A program made the position numbers and the translations under genes. Under the pieces are notes generated by a model. That model worked only from the letters and a program-made list of their open reading frames with translations. It did not search any database and was not told where the DNA came from. This document shows, in pieces, positions 25,936 through 32,449 of a stretch of DNA of 64,000 nucleotides; within the stretch, counting starts at the first letter, position 1, and each line of letters begins with the position of its first letter. This DNA comes from Cerasicoccus frondis (GTDB lineage Bacteria > Verrucomicrobiota > Verrucomicrobiia > Opitutales > Cerasicoccaceae): the NCBI GenBank assembly GCA_031296915.1, contig JAVDPC010000007.1:1-64000 (forward strand), in the 5' to 3' direction.

Positions 25936-26264
25936 TGAGCAAATATTGGCTGTGCTTGTTTTTGGCCGGACTTTGCGAAATCGGCTGGCCCATCGGGCTG
26001 AAAATTTCTCAGACCACGAGCAAGGTCGCCTTGGGCATTGCCCTGGCGGTCGCGTCCATGGCCGTCAGCGGCTACATGCTGTGGATCGCGCAAAAGCAGA
26101 TTCCCATCGGCACAGCCTACGCGGTGTGGACGGGGATTGGCGCGGCGGGCACCTTTGTGGTCGGCGTTTTGGTCTTTGGAGATCCTTCGAGCTTGTGGCG
26201 CTGGGTCGGCGTCGCGCTGATCATTGGCGGCGTCGTGGTGCTCAAGCTCGCCGGCGGACATTGA
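25935..26264 (+). CDS. Small multidrug resistance (SMR) transporter, SugE/Gdx-like
   Basis: A 109-residue protein with four membrane helices. The invariant membrane-embedded Glu is in LAGLCEIGWPIGLK (residue 13), and the TAYAVWTGIGAAGT segment in helix 3 is the SugE/Gdx-type signature as opposed to the EmrE type. Gdx proteins export guanidinium and some quaternary ammonium compounds. The ATG overlaps the previous stop codon (TGATG), giving translational coupling. A single REP-like palindrome follows its stop. No guanidine riboswitch was seen upstream. Confidence 0.85.
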   Translation: MSKYWLCLFLAGLCEIGWPIGLKISQTTSKVALGIALAVASMAVSGYMLWIAQKQIPIGTAYAVWTGIGAAGTFVVGVLVFGDPSSLWRWVGVALIIGGVVVLKLAGGH

Positions 26265-26267
26265 TTG

Positions 26268-26293
26268 CAGCACGGGCGGGACGCCTATGCTAC
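26268..26293. repeat. Single REP-like half element (ends CTAC)
   Basis: The segment cagcacgggcgggacgcctatgctac matches the right arm of repeat F (33551-33572) except for one or two bases. It has no inverted partner. It lies between the convergent SMR and 5-FTHF cyclo-ligase genes, 4 bases before the stop of the latter. Confidence 0.65.
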
Positions 26294-26296
26294 GGG

Positions 26297-26851
26297 CTAC
26301 CGCAAATCCACCATGCGCTCGTTGGTAATCAAAATATCCACGGGGATGTCGTGTGGTTCGTCGGGGACGTGGTCGATGATTTGCCGGTCGTAAGCGAGGC
26401 CGATTTTCAAGGCGTTCACGCCGTTGAGCAGGCGGTCGTAATAACCCTTGCCATAGCCAATGCGGTGGCCGCGCAGGTCGAAAGCGGCGCCAGGCACGAG
26501 GATGATTTCCACGCTCGCGGGCTCCACTTCGCGCAGTCCAGCGATGGGCTCCAGGATGCCAAATGCGCCGGGCTGTAGCTCTTCCAGTGACTGTAGTTCA
26601 TGGATGTGCAGCCGGTCGCCGTTTACACGGGGGGCGAGCACGGTTTTGCCGCCGAAGCAGCGATTCATCATCCCGTGGGTGTCCACTTCGGCGCCGTAGG
26701 ACACGTAAAAAAGCACACGGTCGGCCTTGGTGAAATCCGACAGCGCAAAGAGGCGCTGGAGTATGTTGACGTCGCGCGTGTGTCGCTCTTGCGGGTGCAG
26801 GGCGCTGCGTCGGGCGAGCGCCAAGTGGCGAAGAGCGGCTTTAGAGGACAT
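26297..26851 (-). CDS. 5-formyltetrahydrofolate cyclo-ligase
   Basis: Start taken at the ATG 26849-26851 (MSSKAALRHLALARRSAL), giving 184 residues, normal for the family; the frame extends upstream but only over the divergent apt leader. The C-terminal motif GHRIGYGKGYYDRLL is diagnostic (the G-x-G-K-G-x-Y-D phosphate/folate loop), and VLFYVSYGAEVDT and ILVPGAAFDLRG are the other conserved blocks. It converts 5-formyl-THF to 5,10-methenyl-THF with ATP. Divergent from apt with only 52 bases between the starts, so the two share a promoter region. Confidence 0.9.
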   Translation of the reverse strand: MSSKAALRHLALARRSALHPQERHTRDVNILQRLFALSDFTKADRVLFYVSYGAEVDTHGMMNRCFGGKTVLAPRVNGDRLHIHELQSLEELQPGAFGILEPIAGLREVEPASVEIILVPGAAFDLRGHRIGYGKGYYDRLLNGVNALKIGLAYDRQIIDHVPDEPHDIPVDILITNERMVDLR

Positions 26852-26903
26852 TGTGTGGAAAGGACTTGAGCGGGATGCGGTTTTCAGCGTTGATGCCCTC
26901 AGT

Positions 26904-27443
26904 ATGAAAGCTGAACGCATCAAAGCAAGCATTCGCACGATCAAGGATTGGCCGCACGCGGGCATCAACTTTCGCGATGTGACGACTCTGTTTGAAGACC
27001 CTGAGGCCTACCGCGCCGTGCTCAACCGCATCGCTGGCTGGGCGACTGATGAGGAGTTCGACATTGTCGTGGGCATCGACGCCCGTGGTTTTATTTTGGC
27101 TGGTTCGTTGGCCTATCAGCAGCACAAGCCGCTCGTGCTGGTTCGCAAAAAAGGCAAGCTGCCGTTCACGACGATCAGCGAGGACTACCAACTTGAATAC
27201 GGTGAAGCGACAATCGAAACGCACGACACGCCGCTCATTGACGGCAAGCGCATCCTGATAGTCGATGACCTGCTGGCCACCGGCGGCACGGCCTTGGCCG
27301 CCGCCCGCCTGATGCGCCGCCTCGGCGCCGCGCACATTGGCTTCGCCGCGATCATTGACTTGGTTGAACTGCCCGGCCGCAAGGCTCTCGCCAAGGAAGG
27401 CATCGACGCCTTCACCGTCATCGAGTTCACCGAGGACGAGTAA
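26904..27443 (+). CDS. apt: Adenine phosphoribosyltransferase
   Basis: A 179-residue protein with start ATG at 26904 (MKAERIKASIRTIKDWPHAGINFRDVTTL, a typical Apt N-terminus). VVGIDARGFILAG, the flexible loop FTTISEDYQLEYG, and the PRPP site ILIVDDLLATGGTA are all intact. It salvages adenine to AMP. Divergent from the cyclo-ligase gene, and followed by the GxxExxY repeat cassette inserted before orn. Confidence 0.95.
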   Translation: MKAERIKASIRTIKDWPHAGINFRDVTTLFEDPEAYRAVLNRIAGWATDEEFDIVVGIDARGFILAGSLAYQQHKPLVLVRKKGKLPFTTISEDYQLEYGEATIETHDTPLIDGKRILIVDDLLATGGTALAAARLMRRLGAAHIGFAAIIDLVELPGRKALAKEGIDAFTVIEFTEDE

Positions 27444-27474
27444 AGCGAATTCGCCCGCAAAGCCACGCGAGTAA

Positions 27475-27921
27475 TCTCACGCAAAGACCCCAAGACCCCA
27501 AGTTTTATGGATGAAAATGATATAGGGAAACAGGTGGTTGATGCAGCAGTTAAGGTGCATCGTACCTTGGGGCCTGGCTTATTGGAAACCGTTTACGAGG
27601 TGGTCTTGGCCCGTGAATTGGAGTCGAGGGGCTTGCAATGCGAGCGCCAAGTTTCAGTTCCCATCACTTATGAGAATATTCGCTTCGAAGAAGGATTCCG
27701 CGCGGATATCATCGTAGAAAACAAGGTGATTTTGGAGCTCAAGGCAGTGGAGCAACTGAACAAATCACACCACAAGCAACTGTTCACTTATCTGAAATTA
27801 CGTAGCCTGAAGCTTGGTTTCCTCCTCAACTTCAATGCCCCTTTAATGAAGGACGGCATCACGCGCGTCATCAATGGCCTTGACGATGAAAAGCTTGGGG
27901 TCTTTGGGTCTTCGCGTGAGA
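27475..27921. mobile_element. Inverted-repeat-bounded GxxExxY cassette
   Basis: Left end 27475-27502 (tctcacgcaaagacccc followed by aagaccccaag) and right end 27894-27921 are inverted copies matching at 26 of 28 positions. The 5' end lies 4 bases before the ATG of the GxxExxY gene, and the 3' end falls inside its last codons, so the whole unit is a single gene with terminal repeats of about 447 bases. It is placed between the collinear apt and orn genes. No transposase is encoded, so movement, if any, must be in trans. Flanking target duplications are not obvious. Confidence 0.6.
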
Positions 27922-27926
27922 AATAA
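27507..27926 (+). CDS. GxxExxY protein (PD-(D/E)XK-like, PF13366/TIGR04256)
   Basis: A 139-residue protein with the signature GPGLLETVYEVVLARELE (G-L-L-E-T-V-Y) at residues about 25-32, and FRADIIVENKVILELKAVEQL, a strand pair with D and E-x-K at the positions of a PD-(D/E)XK nuclease core (D..ELK). The family is named for the GxxExxY motif and is assigned to the nuclease superfamily; its job is unknown. The last residues (KLGVFGSSREK) are encoded by the right terminal repeat of the cassette, so the repeat supplies the stop region. Start ATG is directly after the left repeat. Confidence 0.85.
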   Translation: MDENDIGKQVVDAAVKVHRTLGPGLLETVYEVVLARELESRGLQCERQVSVPITYENIRFEEGFRADIIVENKVILELKAVEQLNKSHHKQLFTYLKLRSLKLGFLLNFNAPLMKDGITRVINGLDDEKLGVFGSSREK

Positions 27927-27944
27927 ACTCGTCTGCTAAGTAAT

Positions 27945-28481
27945 ATGTCTGAACCCAAACAACCAGCCTGGTGCTGGCTTGACCTCGAAATGACCGGGCT
28001 TGATCCGGTCAATGACCGCATCCTGGAGGCCGCGATTATCGTGACCTCCGCCGATTTTAACGAAGTCCTGGCCGAGTGGGAGACCGCCGTTTTCCAGACG
28101 CCTGAGGTCCTCGCCGGTATGGACGAATGGTGCCAGAAAACCCATGGTGAAAGCGGCCTTGTGGACCGCGTGCCCGGCGGCGTGACCGAGGAGGCGCTCG
28201 ACGAAATGCTCGTCAAAACCGTGGAGCCGCATTGGGGCGAGATGCCGATCATTTTGAGCGGAAACTCCATCGGGCAGGACCGCAAATTCGTTGACCGCTA
28301 TTTACCAAAGTTCGCGAGCAAGCTCCACTACCGCATGCTCGATGTGAGCAGCTTCAAGGTCGTTTTCCAGGAGCGTTACGATCTTAAATTCCCGAAGCAG
28401 GGGACCCACCGGGCGCTGGACGACATCCGCGAATCCATCGGCGAGCTGAAGTTTTATTTGGAGCGCGTGCAGGCGCCTTAA
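27945..28481 (+). CDS. orn: Oligoribonuclease
   Basis: A 178-residue DEDDh exonuclease: WLDLEMTGLDPVNDRILEAAIIV (first D and E), SGNSIGQDRKFVDRYLP (second D), and GTHRALDDIRESIGEL with the His and last Asp. The length is that of E. coli Orn (181). It degrades two-to-five nucleotide RNA and the c-di-GMP product pGpG. Complete and probably functional. It sits 19 bases after the GxxExxY gene, and a second palindromic element follows its stop. Confidence 0.95.
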   Translation: MSEPKQPAWCWLDLEMTGLDPVNDRILEAAIIVTSADFNEVLAEWETAVFQTPEVLAGMDEWCQKTHGESGLVDRVPGGVTEEALDEMLVKTVEPHWGEMPIILSGNSIGQDRKFVDRYLPKFASKLHYRMLDVSSFKVVFQERYDLKFPKQGTHRALDDIRESIGELKFYLERVQAP

Positions 28482-28504
28482 GCGGTCCAGCGAGGCGCAA
28501 ATTT

Positions 28505-28704
28505 TTAGCCGCGGATGAACGCGGATTTGACGCGGATGCCAGCGAGACGTGAGTTTTTTTTACAAAGACCCAAAGGACTGACGAATATTACTGAGGATCA
28601 TTTTCAAGACCCCCGCTCAAGCTTTGTGCCTTCGTGCCTTTGTGAGAGATAAAAGTGCTTTGCCTCTCCGCATCCGCGTGAAATCCGCGTTCATCCGCGG
28701 CTAA
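28505..28704. repeat. Gene-less element with 35-base inverted ends
   Basis: Left end 28505-28539 (ttagccgcggatgaacgcgg onward) and right end 28670-28704 are inverted copies with 34 of 35 positions matching. The 130-base centre has a cacaaaggcacgaaggcac-type inner segment (complement of 28625-28646) like the element at 24981-25149 and an acaaagaccc word like the GxxExxY cassette. No gene lies inside. It separates orn from the accessory genes to the right. Confidence 0.75.
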
Positions 28705-28724
28705 TAAACCCGCGCCCAGCCGCA

Positions 28725-29366
28725 CTACTCACCGGTCTTATCCGCAATTTGGCGGATGATTTCGCCGACGTTGTCCGGGATGGCGATGGGGATGCCCTGC
28801 TGGGCGAAGGTTTCGCGGATGTGGGCGTCGAAATTTTTCAAATACGGCACGCAAAGGATGACGGCGTCGACTTGGGGGAGGCTGTTTAAGATAATCGCCT
28901 GGCCGAGGGTCACGGTGTAGCGGCCGCGCAGGTTGTGCTTGCACTCCAGAGCGATGCGGATCGTGCGGTCGGTCTTTTCATGGACATGCTGGATGAGGAA
29001 GTCCGTGCGATGGTTGCTGATGGCGGCGTAGCGCGTGTAGCAAATGTCGTCGGCGCGGAGGATTTCCTCGATGTCGTCCTCGAAGTCGATGGAGGCGGCC
29101 TTGGCGGCGGAGTAGTCGCTGCCGGCGTCGATGGCGGACTGGAGGTTGAGCGCCTCTCGGGTTGGGGCCGGGGTCGGCGCGGGTGGGGGAGTTCCCGGCT
29201 GGGAAAGGAGTTGCGAGGGGTGGCCGTTGAGCTCGGCTTCCACGCAGAGGGTGACGTAACGGCTGAAGGAAAGGCCGAGTTCGCGGGAGCGCTCGCCAGC
29301 GCGCTCACGCAGGTCCGGGTGGAAGGATACGCCAACGGTTTTGTGTTTTTGATCGTCGGTGGACAT
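28725..29366 (-). CDS. Ribbon-helix-helix / PD-(D/E)XK-like fusion protein
   Basis: A 213-residue protein from the ATG at 29364-29366. Residues 10-47 (VGVSFHPDLRERAGERSREL, then LSFSRYVTLCVEAEL) look like a ribbon-helix-helix DNA-binding domain. A Pro-rich linker (residues 55-70) leads to a C-terminal domain with a candidate PD-(D/E)XK core: TDFLIQ (Asp122), LECKHN (Glu141-x-Lys143) and TLGQAIIL (Gln156). Such a pair would bind and cut or nick DNA, or be a repurposed nuclease fold. I do not know a named family with this layout. Divergent from a small RHH gene. The hydrophilic upstream TTG-started extension is rejected. Confidence 0.6.
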   Translation of the reverse strand: MSTDDQKHKTVGVSFHPDLRERAGERSRELGLSFSRYVTLCVEAELNGHPSQLLSQPGTPPPAPTPAPTREALNLQSAIDAGSDYSAAKAASIDFEDDIEEILRADDICYTRYAAISNHRTDFLIQHVHEKTDRTIRIALECKHNLRGRYTVTLGQAIILNSLPQVDAVILCVPYLKNFDAHIRETFAQQGIPIAIPDNVGEIIRQIADKTGE

Positions 29367-29512
29367 AATGTTTTTGGTTTTTGAAAGGGTTATCTCATTA
29401 AGGTTTTGTATCTCCTTGATACTCAAGAAGGCTTATTAGCCAATAATAAAATAGCGAAAAATAGTAAAAAGTTGTTGCAGTGGGGGGATAAATTTCTGAG
29501 AATTCGTTCACC

Positions 29513-29731
29513 ATGAGAACACTGAACACCACGACTGTCAACCTATCGATTTCCATTGCGCCGAATCTCCGGGATGCGGCTCGCCAGGCGGCTTCCGAGG
29601 ACCAGCGGTCGCTGTCTAGCCTGATTGCGTCGCTGCTCAAAGACCATCTGTGCGCCGAGGGATACCTCTCGCCCACGCTGGAGCGTCTGGAGCGTCCATT
29701 CCGCCGCAGCTCGCCCTACATCAAGGAGTAG
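29513..29731 (+). CDS. Small ribbon-helix-helix protein
   Basis: A 72-residue protein: TTTVNLSISIAP is the beta ribbon, followed by LRDAARQAASEDQ and LSSLIASLLKDHL as the two helices, which is the MetJ/Arc (CopG-like) layout; the C-terminal ~20 residues are basic. Divergent from the RHH/PD-(D/E)XK fusion gene, with 146 AT-rich bases between them holding both promoters. It could be the autoregulator of that pair or an antitoxin-like protein; no toxin is adjacent. Confidence 0.65.
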   Translation: MRTLNTTTVNLSISIAPNLRDAARQAASEDQRSLSSLIASLLKDHLCAEGYLSPTLERLERPFRRSSPYIKE

Positions 29732-29768
29732 GGCGGGGCGATGCCTCAGCAGGATTTGCTTGGTCTAA

Positions 29769-29856
29769 GGTGGGGCCTGCTGTCCCGAACAGGCTTGCTT
29801 CACCCTGCTGATCCTGGTGAGGCAACGCAAGCCCGGTAGGGACACCGGGCTCCACC
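29769..29856. repeat. Palindromic repeat E, REPIN-like with GGTGG/CCACC ends
   Basis: Starts ggtggggcctgctgtcccgaa and ends gggacaccgggctccacc, with internal stems GCCTG...CAGGC and GCCCGG...CCGGGC around TGTCCC/GGGACA. The ends are complementary (GGTGGnGCC against GGGCnCCACC). The end sequence differs from the GTAG type. Directly followed, 9 bases later, by repeat D. Confidence 0.55.
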
Positions 29857-29865
29857 TTCAAGAAA

Positions 29866-29961
29866 GTAGGGCTCGCGCTGGCGCGATGCCGCCCCCGTTC
29901 AAGCTCGTCGAGTTTGCCACGTTTTCCACCTATTGCGGCATCGCGCAAGCGCGAGCCCTAC
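29866..29961. repeat. REPIN-like palindromic repeat D (GTAG...CTAC)
   Basis: Left arm 29866-29892 begins gtagggctcgcgctggcgcg; right arm 29935-29961 is tgcggcatcgcgcaagcgcg-type and ends CTAC. Both arms and a spacer word (ccacctattgcgg) match repeat C at 21191-21273, making the pair two copies of one family 8.6 kb apart. Confidence 0.8.
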
Positions 29962-30037
29962 CTGACAACTGCGGGCTACAGAATTATGGCCATTTAAATG
30001 ATACCTGCCCGGCTGAGGGCAACCCTCCCGACCAGCC

Positions 30038-30167
30038 ACTTCCGAACCTTCGAACCTAGACCTCCCCCCTCCCTCGGCGGCGCATCCGCTTTAACTTCCA
30101 CACCACCAACCTAAAACCTTCGAACCTACAACTTCCGAACCTTCAAACCTAGACCTCCCCCCCCTCC
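30038..30167. repeat. Direct repeat pair and CT-rich tract before HTH gene
   Basis: Copy 1 at 30038-30072 (acttccgaaccttcgaacct onward) and copy 2 at 30131-30167 share about 35 bases with one substitution and a run-length change in the C tract; shortened versions (ccttcgaacct) lie between. The second copy ends directly at the HTH gene start. Confidence 0.7.
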
Positions 30168-30170
30168 GCC

Positions 30171-30590
30171 ATGAAACACGATCATTCCCAACCACATTTC
30201 GACGCGCTTTTGCCGAAGGGCAAAATCTGGTTTAACACCAATGAAGTTGCGGCGCTGCTGGGCCGCACAGGCCAGTTTGTCCGTGATTGTTGCGACACCG
30301 GGCGCCTGCACGGGCACCGGATCACCAGTTACCAGTCCACGGGCAAACTACGCTATACTTATCAATTTCACCGCGACGCGCTGCAGCTCTTTCTGCTGGA
30401 GACGGCGACCTACGAGGCAGACGAGTTTATCGACCGCTTGGCGGCGCTGATCCATGCGCGCAGCGTGCCGGAGGCGCGGGCGATTTTCCGTCGCGCGGGC
30501 GTGTTGCTCTCGGTTTTGGAGCCGGAGCAGGCTGGCGGGGCTAGCCCCCCCCCTCCCCGGGCGCCACTGCCGGCGACAGGAACTTGTTGA
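30171..30590 (+). CDS. Helix-turn-helix (excisionase/MerR-like) domain protein
   Basis: A 139-residue protein whose N-terminal third is a winged helix of the MerR/excisionase kind: IWFNTNEVAALLGRTGQFVRDCCDTGRLHGHRI, then a Tyr/Arg strand and a helix-rich middle. The Pro-rich tail (SPPPPRAPLPATGTC) is encoded over the 3' end of the convergent response-regulator gene (50-base overlap), and the end of the protein may not be functional. The role could be regulation or architectural binding. Upstream are repeats and a C/T tract without a ribosome binding site. Confidence 0.6.
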   Translation: MKHDHSQPHFDALLPKGKIWFNTNEVAALLGRTGQFVRDCCDTGRLHGHRITSYQSTGKLRYTYQFHRDALQLFLLETATYEADEFIDRLAALIHARSVPEARAIFRRAGVLLSVLEPEQAGGASPPPPRAPLPATGTC

Positions 30591-30954
30591 TGACTGTGCG
30601 CACCTGCGCAACCGTCGCTGGCTTGGGCAGGAAAAAATTGGCTCCCGCAGTGAGACAGCGGTCTGCATCAGCCTGATCCGCATACCCGGAGATCACCACA
30701 ATGGGGATTTCGCGCGTCCGCCAGTTGAGCCGCAACAGGCGCAGGTCGGTGTAGCCGTCGATGTCGGGCATTAAAATGTCCAGCAGGATGAGGTCTGGCC
30801 GGTGCTTCTTGGCTTGGTCAAAGGCGTCCTTGCCATTGTCGACGAGGATGGTCTCGTGGCCGAGTTTGCGCGCGGCGGCGTTGAGGAAAGTCCGCGTCGC
30901 CAAATCGTCATCCGCGATCAGAATTACTTTTTTACTGGCTTGGGCTTCGCTCAT
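30541..30954 (-). CDS. CheY-like single-domain response regulator
   Basis: A 137-residue receiver domain: VILIADDDLATRTF (acidic pocket), DLILLDILMPDIDGY (phospho-acceptor Asp about residue 59), IPIVVISGYAD (Thr/Ser position) and ANFFLPKPAT (Lys). No output domain is present, so it acts by binding a partner. Orphan: no kinase is adjacent. Its 3' end overlaps the convergent HTH gene by 50 bases. Confidence 0.9.
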   Translation of the reverse strand: MSEAQASKKVILIADDDLATRTFLNAAARKLGHETILVDNGKDAFDQAKKHRPDLILLDILMPDIDGYTDLRLLRLNWRTREIPIVVISGYADQADADRCLTAGANFFLPKPATVAQVRTVINKFLSPAVAPGEGGG

Positions 30955-31080
30955 TCAAAGGGCGGGAGTAGAGTAAAACCCCCGTTAAGTGAAGATGAAA
31001 ATTAACAATCATTAAAATTGGTACGCCGTCGTCACGTTTATGCGTGTCATTCGGCGCCGGTCCATTACATAAATAACGAC

Positions 31081-31923
31081 ATGCAAATTATACGCTCAGT
31101 TGAGGAAATGCAAACTCATGTGACGCGGCTGCGCGGCAAGGGCCAGTTGATCGGCCTGGCGCCGACGATGGGCGCGCTGCATGAGGGGCACCTGTCGCTG
31201 ATCGACATTGCCCGCGAAAAGTCGGATGTGGTCATTGTCTCCATCTTCGTGAATCCCACGCAGTTTGGGCCCAATGAGGACTACGACCGCTACCCGCGGC
31301 AGATCGAGGCGGACCTCGCGGCATGTGAAGCGCGCGGCGCGGACATCATTTTCATGCCCGAGCGCGACGACATCCTCCCCCCCTCCTTCTCGACTTACAT
31401 CGAGGAAGGCAAGTATTCGCAGGGCTTGTGCGGCGTGTCGCGCCCCGGGCATTTTCGCGGGGTTTCGACGATCGTGGCGATCCTGTTCAATGTCTGCCGC
31501 CCGGACTTTGCGGTGTTTGGTCAAAAGGACGCGCAGCAAGCCGCCGTGATCAAGAAAATGGTCAAGGACCTGTTTTTCCCGATTGAGATCATCGTGGCGC
31601 CGATCATCCGCGAGGCTGACGGCTTGGCCATGAGCTCGCGCAACCGCTACCTGGAGCCCGGCGAGCGCGCCGACGCCGTTCGCCTCTCTCAGGCGCTGAA
31701 AATCGGCCAGGACATCGTCGCCAAGGGCAACTTGAGCGTGGACCGCATCAAGGCGGAGGTGACGCATCACTTGAGCCAAAGCCGCCGCATACGGATTATT
31801 TACGTAGAGGTCGTTGATCGCGACACCATGAAGCCCGAGCGTGAGGTCCACCCCGGTCAAAGCCTCTTGACCGTGGCGGTCTGGTTGGAACAGACTCGCC
31901 TCATCGACAACATGTCCCTGTAA
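31081..31923 (+). CDS. panC: Pantoate--beta-alanine ligase
   Basis: A 280-residue enzyme from the ATG at 31081 (MQIIRSVEEMQTH); the frame extends upstream without a typical start. The nucleotide-binding motif PTMGALHEGHLSL, the IFVNPTQFGPNEDY block, FGQKDAQQAAVIKKM and the MSSRNRYLEPGER signature are intact. It joins pantoate and beta-alanine for CoA synthesis. Twelve bases separate it from the next gene, so panC probably leads a small operon with a lipoprotein and an M23 peptidase. Confidence 0.95.
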   Translation: MQIIRSVEEMQTHVTRLRGKGQLIGLAPTMGALHEGHLSLIDIAREKSDVVIVSIFVNPTQFGPNEDYDRYPRQIEADLAACEARGADIIFMPERDDILPPSFSTYIEEGKYSQGLCGVSRPGHFRGVSTIVAILFNVCRPDFAVFGQKDAQQAAVIKKMVKDLFFPIEIIVAPIIREADGLAMSSRNRYLEPGERADAVRLSQALKIGQDIVAKGNLSVDRIKAEVTHHLSQSRRIRIIYVEVVDRDTMKPEREVHPGQSLLTVAVWLEQTRLIDNMSL

Positions 31924-31935
31924 TCCCGTTTCAAT

Positions 31936-32442
31936 ATGTCCAAATACCTTGCAATCCTGGTCACCATGCTGGCCGCCCTGTTGTTTACTGCTTGTGGAGA
32001 CGACGACGACACCAAAGTAAAGCCCATGCGCTTTTACATTGAGTCCAGTGCTGGCGGTGGCGCCGGTGATATTGGCAAGACGATGAGCCTCCCCCAGAGC
32101 GGCCTGTCTTACAACGTGCGCGGTACGCCGATCTTCACGGAAGTAGACGTCACCAACGTGCAATTGGTGCAGGTGGCGTCCGGGGATTACGCCTTGCTCT
32201 TTCACCTGAACGAGCCAGCCGCGCGCAAGCTCTATCGGCAGTCTGTCTCCAACAATGGCCGCGTGATTATTTTTGAATACGGCGGCCAGGCCTTGGGCGC
32301 CCGCCAACTCGATGGCGCCATCAGCGACGGTCGTTACTTCACCTTTGTCGAAATGCCTTACCCGGAACTGGAAAAACTGGTAATGGAAATGCAGGGCGAC
32401 ACAAAGAAGATGAACGAAGCCGTTCGCGAAGCCCGCTTCTAA
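31936..32442 (+). CDS. Small lipoprotein, SecD-P1-like
   Basis: A 168-residue protein with a lipobox (LLFTACGD, Cys near residue 20) and Asp-rich linker DDDD. The mature part, VTNVQLVQVASGDYALLFHLNEPAARKLYRQSV, resembles the P1 head region of SecD-type proteins, and GARQLDGAISDGRYFTFVEM also fits, but it has no membrane helices and is not a translocase subunit. Likely an envelope lipoprotein of unknown use. Located in the panC operon, 7 bases before the M23 gene. Confidence 0.65.
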   Translation: MSKYLAILVTMLAALLFTACGDDDDTKVKPMRFYIESSAGGGAGDIGKTMSLPQSGLSYNVRGTPIFTEVDVTNVQLVQVASGDYALLFHLNEPAARKLYRQSVSNNGRVIIFEYGGQALGARQLDGAISDGRYFTFVEMPYPELEKLVMEMQGDTKKMNEAVREARF

Positions 32443-32449
32443 TTTTTGT

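Larger units (their letters stand above)
29732..30170. other. Repeat-filled intergenic region, 439 bases
   Basis: Contains repeats E and D back to back, then two direct copies of a 35-base block and a pyrimidine-rich tract right up to the HTH gene start. No gene or RNA of known type recognised. The tract directly before the ATG at 30171 is C/T only, with no Shine-Dalgarno sequence. Confidence 0.65.

Noticed and set aside
31096..32307. 403-residue - strand frame opposite panC and the lipoprotein
   Set aside because: panC is certain by motif; the antisense frame is a composition artefact with no domain.
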